Below, piece by piece: positions 6,725 through 12,139 of a stretch of 12,139 bases of DNA. Source of the stretch: Bacillota bacterium (lineage in GTDB: Bacteria > Bacillota_I > Bacilli_A > Acholeplasmatales > Acholeplasmataceae); assembly GCA_006226985.1 (NCBI GenBank), contig SBGC01000183.1, positions 1-12,139 of the forward strand, read 5' to 3'. The notes below the pieces were generated by a model. That model saw only the letters and a list, made by a program, of their open reading frames with translations, was not told the DNA's origin and did no database searches. Made by a program: the position numbers and the translations under genes. The number at the start of each line of letters is the position of its first letter. Within the stretch, counting starts at the first letter, position 1.

Positions 6725-8338
6725 TTAATCCATGTCTACATCAAAACTTTCGAGTACGCCTTTCTTTTCAGCTTTTGAATCGCCATGTTTTGTGAAGAAC
6801 ATTGTGATGAATGCTAATGCTACAAAGACAGTTGCATAAGGGAATAAAACCTTTTGATGGATTTGGTCCATTAAGAAACCAGATAAAATCGGTGTTAAAA
6901 TTTGAGCTGCCATTGAAAATGAATAATAATATCCAGTATATTTACCAACGTTAGAACCTTTCGCAAGTTCCACAACCATTGGATATGAGTTAACATTAAT
7001 CGTTGCCCAACCAATACCTGTTAAACCAAAGATAATAAACATGAGCCAGCCTGTATCTTTTGTTAGGAAGAATACCGATCCAAAACATAGGGCTAACAAT
7101 ATGATACCTGCTAGGATTGTCTTTCTTCTACCAAACTTCGTCGATAGAATACCAATAGGAATAAATGCGATAATCGCAGTCACATTAGCAACCAATAAAG
7201 GAAGTGTAAACGATGGAAGTTGTAAGATTTTAGGCGCATAGTCTGAAACTTTTGTCATAACTGCGTTATATCCCATAAACCATAAGAATACCGAAAATAA
7301 AATCAAATATAATGAAAGTTTTTTATCTTTTGGAAGATCTGCCATATCATGAACATCTTCTTCATCTTCAGATAAGCCAAACTTGATGTCATCTTCTTGT
7401 CTTTCAGTAACCATCTTTGGTTCTTTAACCTTCCACAAGAAAATCACTAAAACAATCAACATAATAATCCCTACACTAACAAATGCCATCGTGTAGTGAA
7501 CATACGATTTACCACCTAATCCAAACACAGTGAGCAAGACAAGTGAAGTTACACCAGCTGCAGCACCCATTAAGTTAATAATGGCATTTGCTTTACTGCG
7601 TAATGGTTTCATCGTAACATCTGGCATGAGTGATACTGCAGGGGATCTAAAGATCGACATTGCAACCAGTGCAATGAGTAATACACCAACAAAAACAATG
7701 AAGTTAATTGGATTTGCAGCAGTGATTTGCCATGCAAGTGAACTTAAGTAATTATGATAATAACCATCGAGATAAGAAATATCAATTTGATTGATTGTAC
7801 CTGTCGTACTTCCATCAACGATTAATTCCATTTCATCATAAACATTTTCTTTCCAGTCATTAAATTGGGTATCTGTAATAATTCCGTCATTCTTGGCTTC
7901 AGTTCGTTCATCCATCATGTCATCAAGCAAGAAATTCCAGAAACCTGTCGTTTGTTTTAAATCCGCATAGTCTTCATCAGAGATATAATCATAGCGTTCT
8001 AAGATTTTTTCTTCTGAATTTTCAATACGCGTTGTTTGAACATTATCCATAAATGATAATCCGATAAACGCAAATGCAGCAACCACAGTACCTATAATGA
8101 CATAAGGAGTTCTTCTACCTAATTTGTGATTAGCTTTGTCCGATAAAGCACCAAAGAGAGGTAGCATAAAGAGTGCTAACACGTTATCGAGTGCCATAAC
8201 GACACCTGACCATGTTTGATTTAAACCAAACTTATCAATCAGAATTTTTGTAATAATTGAATCATACGTTTGCCAAAAAATCGTGATGATAAAAAATGCT
8301 AAACCAACGTAAAACGTCTTCTTATAATCGAGTTTCAT
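6725..8338 (-). CDS. MFS transporter, SLC45/GPH-like sugar:cation symporter, with large extracellular insert
   Basis: A 537-residue polytopic protein with 12 expected membrane segments. The N-terminal half carries DNVLALFMLPLFGALSD and KLGRRTPY (72-79), the loop 2-3 signature of SLC45/GPH-type sugar carriers; KFGRRKT (401-407) is the matching motif in the second half. A hydrophilic, acidic stretch of about 110 residues (roughly 99-210) lies between segments 3 and 4, on the outside by normal topology. An acidic cytoplasmic loop (about 305-340) separates the halves. Normal family members are 400-480 residues. AAGGTGA precedes the ATG closely. It is a single-gene unit with its own promoter and a shared terminator. 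The substrate is probably a sugar or disaccharide, inferred from family only. Confidence 0.85.
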   Translation of the reverse strand: MKLDYKKTFYVGLAFFIITIFWQTYDSIITKILIDKFGLNQTWSGVVMALDNVLALFMLPLFGALSDKANHKLGRRTPYVIIGTVVAAFAFIGLSFMDNVQTTRIENSEEKILERYDYISDEDYADLKQTTGFWNFLLDDMMDERTEAKNDGIITDTQFNDWKENVYDEMELIVDGSTTGTINQIDISYLDGYYHNYLSSLAWQITAANPINFIVFVGVLLIALVAMSIFRSPAVSLMPDVTMKPLRSKANAIINLMGAAAGVTSLVLLTVFGLGGKSYVHYTMAFVSVGIIMLIVLVIFLWKVKEPKMVTERQEDDIKFGLSEDEEDVHDMADLPKDKKLSLYLILFSVFLWFMGYNAVMTKVSDYAPKILQLPSFTLPLLVANVTAIIAFIPIGILSTKFGRRKTILAGIILLALCFGSVFFLTKDTGWLMFIIFGLTGIGWATINVNSYPMVVELAKGSNVGKYTGYYYSFSMAAQILTPILSGFLMDQIHQKVLFPYATVFVALAFITMFFTKHGDSKAEKKGVLESFDVDMD

Positions 8339-8367
8339 AGATTCACCTTTTATTATTCATTTTTTTC

Positions 8368-8376
8368 ATTATAACA
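8368..8376 (-). promoter_or_regulatory. Extended -10 promoter of the MFS gene
   Basis: The minus strand reads TGTTATAAT with the hexamer at 8368-8373. The -35 is weak. The predicted start near 8361 leaves a leader of about 22 bases with SD AAGGTG. The rest of the region 8377-8424 shows no clear element. Confidence 0.7.
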
Positions 8377-8424
8377 TGATTTATGTAACAACACGCTACC
8401 TTCCACATAAATTTCAAAAATACG

Positions 8425-8452
8425 AAAAAAAAGACCTCATTTGAGGTCTTTT
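8425..8452 (-). terminator. Rho-independent terminator of the LeuDH-VOR operon
   Basis: On the minus strand, the stem AAAAGACCTC/GAGGTCTTTT (arms 8443-8452 and 8429-8438) has a 4-base loop and runs into eight T residues (complement of A 8425-8432). It follows the gamma-subunit stop with a 4-base gap. Confidence 0.9.
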
Positions 8453-8456
8453 ATGA

Positions 8457-8993
8457 TTATTGAACTGCTTCAAATCCAATCGCTAAAGCTGTTTGGTTAA
8501 TGGGAAGCATATGTTCTTTTTTGGATCCTAAATAGTATTTTAAGGATTCCATAACGGCTTCTTCTTTAAACAAATCAACTTTTCTTAAATATGCACCTAA
8601 CATCACCATGTTAGCTACTTGTGGTTTATCAAGTGATTGTGCAAGTTCTGTCATTGGAACACCGAAAGCATGAATTTCTTCTTCATGCACATCTTTTTTA
8701 ATGAGTGATGAGTTATAGAAAATGTTCCCACCAGGTTTTACTTTTCCACCAAACTTTGTAAGTGATGGTTCATTAAAGATGATTAGATCATCGGACTTAT
8801 TAAATACGGGTGAATAAATCGGTTTATCACTAATCGTAATGGAGCAATTTGCTGTTCCACCACGTGTTTCAGGACCATATGTTGGTACCCAAATACTGTA
8901 TAAACCTTGTTTGTTTGCTGCAAGTGCTAAAAGTTGTCCTGTTAGCATCACACCTTGTCCACCAAATCCTGCAATACGAATCGTTCTAATCAT
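8457..8993 (-). CDS. 2-oxoacid:ferredoxin oxidoreductase, gamma subunit
   Basis: A 178-residue POR/KOR gamma domain with IAGFGGQGV near the N-terminus and PTYGPETRGGTANC around residues 37-50, the family signature. It is thought to help bind CoA and close the active site of the alpha-beta core. The open frame reaches a GTG at 9017, but that has no SD. AAGGA supports ATG 8999 (5 bases away) or ATG 8993 (11 bases away); I prefer 8993 because homologues usually begin with M-x-x-x-I-x-I-AGFGGQG. Either way it overlaps the beta-subunit stop. It is the last gene of the operon, followed directly by the terminator. Confidence 0.9.
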   Translation of the reverse strand: MIRTIRIAGFGGQGVMLTGQLLALAANKQGLYSIWVPTYGPETRGGTANCSITISDKPIYSPVFNKSDDLIIFNEPSLTKFGGKVKPGGNIFYNSSLIKKDVHEEEIHAFGVPMTELAQSLDKPQVANMVMLGAYLRKVDLFKEEAVMESLKYYLGSKKEHMLPINQTALAIGFEAVQ

Positions 8994-9729
8994 GAGCATC
9001 CACATCCTTAAAGACACCGAGTGGATATATAGGTAACATATGTTCTTTTGCCCAATCGAGTGCTTGTCTTGGTTTCATTCCCCAGTTAACTGGACATGTC
9101 GAAACGACTTCAATCATCGTGAAACCTTTACCTTCCATTTGGTAAGTAAATGCTTTTTTAATTGCTTTTTTAGCTTTTCGAATATTTGGAATATCATGTA
9201 GTGCAACACGTTCAATATATGCAGCTGCTTCAATTTGAGCGAATATTTCTGATATACGAAGTGGTGAACCATGTTCAGTAACATTTCGACCATATTGTGA
9301 AGTTGTCGTTGTTTGACCAATAAGTGTCGTTGGAGCCATTTGGCCACCAGTCATACCATAGGTTGCGTTATTTGCTAAAATAACTGTAATATTTTCGCCG
9401 CGATTAGCCGCATGAATTGCTTCTGCAATACCAATAGAACCTAAATCGCCATCACCTTGATACGTGAAAACAACGCGATCCGGTAAAACTCTTTTCACAC
9501 CTGTAGCCATTGCACATGCACGACCATGAGGTGATTGTTGCATATCGCAGTTGAAATATTCATAGCTAAACACTGAACATCCAACAGATGCGATACCAAT
9601 CGATTTTCCTAAAACTCCGAGTTCTTCAAGAACTTCAGCAACGAGTTTATGCAAGATACCATGTGTACAACCTGGACAATAGTGCGTTGTAACATCCGTT
9701 AAACCTTTTGAGCGTTCATAACGAATCAT
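8986..9729 (-). CDS. 2-oxoacid:ferredoxin oxidoreductase, beta (TPP-binding) subunit
   Basis: A 247-residue subunit carrying thiamine diphosphate and the proximal [4Fe-4S] cluster. Cluster cysteines are visible as Cys18 and Cys21 (CPGC), Cys51 (VGCS) and Cys212 (TCPVNWG). The TPP/Mg motif is GDGDLGSIG (92-100) to LANNATYGMTGGQ (118-130). HGRA at 68-71 is also typical. It begins with ATG overlapping the TGA stop of the alpha gene, with AAGGTGG just upstream. The length matches stand-alone VOR/KOR beta subunits. In archaeal VorA, beta and gamma are joined; here they are separate overlapping genes. Substrate (2-ketoisovalerate rather than 2-oxoglutarate) is inferred from the neighbouring leucine dehydrogenase. 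Confidence 0.93.
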   Translation of the reverse strand: MIRYERSKGLTDVTTHYCPGCTHGILHKLVAEVLEELGVLGKSIGIASVGCSVFSYEYFNCDMQQSPHGRACAMATGVKRVLPDRVVFTYQGDGDLGSIGIAEAIHAANRGENITVILANNATYGMTGGQMAPTTLIGQTTTTSQYGRNVTEHGSPLRISEIFAQIEAAAYIERVALHDIPNIRKAKKAIKKAFTYQMEGKGFTMIEVVSTCPVNWGMKPRQALDWAKEHMLPIYPLGVFKDVDAHD

Positions 9730-10796
9730 ATTTCCACCACCTTATCTTCAAAATGGAGTATTGCGTCAACAATCTCATCTGGTTCAGGAACCATACCGCC
9801 TGCACGTCCAAAGAATCCTACAGGGAGTCTACCTTTATTTGAAATAAATACATCATCAATCATTTGTCCCATACTCATTTCACAAACTAAAAGACCTTTA
9901 ACTGATTTTGGAATAAGATCAAATGCTTTTCTTGGGAATGGCCATAGTGTAATCGGACGAATCATCCCAACGTTTACACCTTTTTCTTTTAATGCTTCAA
10001 TCGCAGAACGACAAATACGAGCTGTTGTACCATATGCAACAATTACATATTCTGCATTTGCCATGTTAATCATTTCATATTGTGTTTCATGTTGAATGAT
10101 TTGATTATATTTATCTTTTAAATGGAAATTATGTTTTTCTAAATACACTGGATCTAAGCCTAAAGAGTTAACAATGTTTCTTCCTTCATGGAAATCAGTT
10201 CCGGTTGTCGCATATGTTTTTGGCTCTATATGGCGTTTTTTAATTGGTTTATCCATGTCAACAGTTTCCATCATCTGGCCAATAAGACCATCTGCTAAAA
10301 CCATTACAGGATTTCGATACGTATCTGCTATATCAAATGCTTGTTTCATGACATCGACAGTTTCTTGAATCGATTCTGGAGCTAAAACAACCACTCGGTA
10401 ATCACCATTACCGCCACCACGTGTAGCTTGAAAATAGTCTGCTTGAGATGGGGAAATACCACCTAAACCGGGGCCTGCTCTCATGACTGAAACAATCACA
10501 CATGGAAGCTCAGCACCTGCTAAATAACTGATACCTTCTTGTTTTAATGCAATCCCTACAGACGAAGATGAAGTCATCACGCGTTTTCCAGCACCTGCAG
10601 CACCGTAAACCATATTGATTGCTGCAACTTCAGATTCAGCTTGAACAAATACTTTACCTGCATCGTGCATTAATTTTGATAAATATTCTGGTATTTCATT
10701 TTGTGGTGTAATGGGATAACCAAAAAATGCATCTAATCCAGCTGCAATCGCAGCTCTAGCAATAGCTTCATTGCCTTTCATTAAGACTTTGCTCAT
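9726..10796 (-). CDS. vorB: 2-oxoacid:ferredoxin oxidoreductase, alpha subunit, 2-ketoisovalerate (VorB) type
   Basis: A 356-residue alpha subunit. The first block, MKGNEAIARAAIAAG with GYPITPQNEIPEYL (26-38), is the VorB/KorA pyrimidine-binding domain. QAESEVAAINMVYGA (52-66) includes the Glu that activates TPP. TSSSSVGIALKQEGISYLAG (75-94) and GPGLGGISPSQADYFQATRG (108-127) are family hallmarks. The C-terminal part (about 245-345) is the transketolase-like C domain. It catalyses oxidative decarboxylation of branched-chain 2-oxoacids to acyl-CoA with reduced ferredoxin, in complex with the three neighbouring subunits. GGAGGT lies 9 bases before the ATG, inside the ferredoxin gene, and the ATG overlaps that gene's TGA. 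2-oxoglutarate remains an alternative substrate. Confidence 0.92.
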   Translation of the reverse strand: MSKVLMKGNEAIARAAIAAGLDAFFGYPITPQNEIPEYLSKLMHDAGKVFVQAESEVAAINMVYGAAGAGKRVMTSSSSVGIALKQEGISYLAGAELPCVIVSVMRAGPGLGGISPSQADYFQATRGGGNGDYRVVVLAPESIQETVDVMKQAFDIADTYRNPVMVLADGLIGQMMETVDMDKPIKKRHIEPKTYATTGTDFHEGRNIVNSLGLDPVYLEKHNFHLKDKYNQIIQHETQYEMINMANAEYVIVAYGTTARICRSAIEALKEKGVNVGMIRPITLWPFPRKAFDLIPKSVKGLLVCEMSMGQMIDDVFISNKGRLPVGFFGRAGGMVPEPDEIVDAILHFEDKVVEI

Positions 10797-11014
10797 TGCT
10801 CAAGTACCTCCACTTTGATGACAGAGTCTGGGCATACAATGGCACATTGTGCACAAGCGATACACTTATTCATGTCACTGACAGTAATTAAGTGATAACC
10901 TTTTTGGTTCATTCGATCTGGATCAAGTGATAATATTTCCACCGGACAGAATGACACACAAAGCTCGCATCCTTTACATGACTCATCGTCAAATGTTAGT
11001 CTTCCTCTTTTCAC
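10793..11014 (-). CDS. 2x[4Fe-4S] ferredoxin subunit (delta) of the 2-oxoacid oxidoreductase
   Basis: A 73-residue protein with two complete cluster motifs, CKGCELCVSFCP (13-24) and CIACAQCAIVCP (51-62). It passes electrons from the beta-subunit cluster to free ferredoxin. Its size and place directly before the alpha gene match the VorC/KorD subunit. The start is GTG at 11014: GGGAG lies 7 bases upstream, and the two nearby ATGs (11019, 11016) are out of frame or immediately stopped. It ends in TGA overlapping the alpha gene by 4 bases and begins 11 bases after the dehydrogenase stop. Confidence 0.93.
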   Translation of the reverse strand: MKRGRLTFDDESCKGCELCVSFCPVEILSLDPDRMNQKGYHLITVSDMNKCIACAQCAIVCPDSVIKVEVLEQ

Positions 11015-11025
11015 ATCATCACTCC

Positions 11026-12105
11026 CTATCTTTTAATATAGTTATCTTGAATATTGTTTATCGTTTCAATACGTTTTTTAGCAAACACTTTCGCTGCTAA
11101 TTGTGTATGAATGTTTTCTCTTTCAGCAATCTTAAAGATTTCAAGTAAACGATCATAAATCTTTTCGATGTCTCTAGTAGCTCTTCCAATGTTATAACCT
11201 TTTAACTCATGGTATACGTTAATTAAACCACCAGCATTAATAACGAAGTCTGGAGCATATAAAATCTTCTTATCTTTTATCATGTTTCCATGAATATCTT
11301 CTTCGAGTAAGACATTATTTGCAGTTCCTGCAATAATAGGTGCTTTAATTTGTGGAATCGTATCATCATTTAAGACGCCACCTAAAGCACATGGTGAGAA
11401 CACGTCAACATCGAGCCCATAAATATCTTTAGGTTGAACAAATTCAACTTCTGGATGCTCTTTTTGTAAACGTGCAATATGTTTTTCATTAATTTCAGTA
11501 AAGTAAATTTTCTTAGCTTTCATTTCAACAAGCTTATTGATCAAATAATAACCTGTTTGACCAGCACCTTGTACAGCAAATGTACGCTGTGTAAAATCAA
11601 CATCACCAAACACATGCATAAGAGATGCACGGATACCATGGAATGCACCAAGTGCAGTCATCGGTGATGGATTACCTGATTTACCTTCAAGGCCCACAAC
11701 GTGATCTGTTTCCATGCTAACAAAGTCCATATCTTTTGTTGATGTATTCACATCTTCAGCTGTAATGTAACGACCATTTAAACTTTGTACATAACGGCCA
11801 AGAGCTCTAAAATATCCTTCGCTCTTCACTTTATCTGGATCACCAATTAAAACTGTTTTTCCACCACCAAGATTTAATCCGGCAGCAGCAGCTTTATATG
11901 TCATCCCTCTTGCTAATCTTAAGCAGTCAACAACTGCTTCTTCTTCGCTTGCATAATTCCATAGTCTAGTACCACCAAGGGCTGGTCCCAACGTCGTATT
12001 ATGAATGCAAGTTATTCCTTTAAGTCCTGTTGTTTTGTCGTGAAAATATACGACTTGTTCGTATCGATGCTTTTCCATGTAGTCAAAAACTTTAAAATCG
12101 CTCAT
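11026..12105 (-). CDS. bcd: Leucine/branched-chain amino acid dehydrogenase (Glu/Leu/Phe/Val dehydrogenase family)
   Basis: A 359-residue NAD-dependent enzyme that reversibly deaminates leucine, valine or isoleucine to the 2-oxoacid and ammonium. HNTTLGPALGGTRLW (35-49) and MTYKAAAAGLNLGGGKT (68-84) match leucine dehydrogenase, with the substrate lysine Lys71 and catalytic Lys83. Asp118 in AEDVN is the expected catalytic aspartate. The Rossmann glycine motif VQGAGQTG is at 178-185, and CALGGVLNDDTI and AGTANN follow. The length agrees with leucine dehydrogenases (about 360) and not with glutamate dehydrogenases (about 420-450). GAAGGGAG precedes the ATG by 6 bases. First gene of the operon, it supplies 2-oxoacids to the downstream oxidoreductase. 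Valine or phenylalanine preference cannot be excluded. Confidence 0.92.
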   Translation of the reverse strand: MSDFKVFDYMEKHRYEQVVYFHDKTTGLKGITCIHNTTLGPALGGTRLWNYASEEEAVVDCLRLARGMTYKAAAAGLNLGGGKTVLIGDPDKVKSEGYFRALGRYVQSLNGRYITAEDVNTSTKDMDFVSMETDHVVGLEGKSGNPSPMTALGAFHGIRASLMHVFGDVDFTQRTFAVQGAGQTGYYLINKLVEMKAKKIYFTEINEKHIARLQKEHPEVEFVQPKDIYGLDVDVFSPCALGGVLNDDTIPQIKAPIIAGTANNVLLEEDIHGNMIKDKKILYAPDFVINAGGLINVYHELKGYNIGRATRDIEKIYDRLLEIFKIAERENIHTQLAAKVFAKKRIETINNIQDNYIKR

Positions 12106-12125
12106 GATTTTCTCCCTTCAATTTT

Positions 12126-12139
12126 TAAAAGCGCTTACA
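12126..12139. promoter_or_regulatory. Putative cre-like operator upstream of the LeuDH-VOR operon
   Basis: On the plus strand TAAAAGCGCTTACA matches the cre consensus TGWAANCGNTNWCA at 13 of 14 positions (second base differs), around the AAGCGCTT palindrome. It ends at the window edge and lies 20 bases before the ATG of the dehydrogenase gene. No promoter is visible inside the window, so its position relative to the transcription start is unknown. Confidence 0.5.

Noticed and set aside
7041..7751. Two plus-strand open frames (7041-7241 and 7530-7751)
   Set aside because: Antisense shadows of the MFS gene with no SD or recognisable product.
9114..9347. 77-codon minus-strand frame rich in Lys, Gln, Leu and His
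   Set aside because: Alternative frame of the VOR beta-subunit gene, whose own frame has intact motifs.
11479..11667. Plus-strand frame with several Cys and His residues
   Set aside because: Antisense to the leucine dehydrogenase gene; the Cys/His spacing does not form a known zinc motif.

Overview
The window is AT-rich bacterial DNA that reads like a wall-less Firmicutes relative using the standard genetic code, such as an Acholeplasma or Izemoplasma/Mariniplasma-type member of the Mollicutes. The support is low G+C, dense packing with ATGA gene overlaps, Bacillus-type Shine-Dalgarno sites, lipoprotein signal peptides, and in-frame TGA used as a true stop (three genes end in TGA overlapping the next ATG). 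That last point argues against the Mycoplasma/Spiroplasma code. The genus is an inference and cannot be fixed from the sequence alone.

Left part (1-1930, minus strand): a two-gene unit, an RDD-family membrane protein followed 3 bases later by a GH13 alpha-amylase-type lipoprotein whose C-terminus runs off the window start. Its promoter has an extended -10, and a perfect match to the Gram-positive catabolite-responsive (cre) consensus covers its -35 region. Next (1961-4728, minus strand) is a 914-residue surface lipoprotein: five Ig-like repeats followed by a 5'-nucleotidase/UshA-type enzyme. It has its own promoter and a strong terminator.

Middle (4793-6715, plus strand): a divergent promoter drives a short-form chromate transporter pair and a cytosolic glycerophosphodiester phosphodiesterase. 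The unit ends at a hairpin shared with the convergent MFS gene (6725-8338, minus strand). That gene encodes an SLC45/GPH-like sugar transporter with an unusual ~110-residue predicted extracellular insert.

Right part (8425-12139, minus strand): an operon reading, in transcription order, leucine/branched-chain amino acid dehydrogenase, 2x[4Fe-4S] ferredoxin subunit, and the alpha, beta and gamma subunits of a 2-oxoacid:ferredoxin oxidoreductase of the 2-ketoisovalerate (VOR) type. It is closed by a strong terminator. Together these genes would deaminate valine, leucine or isoleucine to 2-oxoacids and convert those to acyl-CoA plus CO2 with reduced ferredoxin, or run the reverse. A 13/14 cre-like site sits just upstream of the first gene, at the window edge.

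Overall the segment combines surface scavenging (starch-like glucans and nucleotides), uptake, and fermentative amino acid oxidation. Two of the carbon/energy units carry cre-like sites. No RNA genes, CRISPR arrays or mobile elements were seen, and no gap without a gene exceeds about 120 bases. I did not find a clearly novel system; the most notable items are the cre-controlled RDD-amylase unit, the LeuDH-VOR operon, the MFS insert and the repeat-fused nucleotidase.
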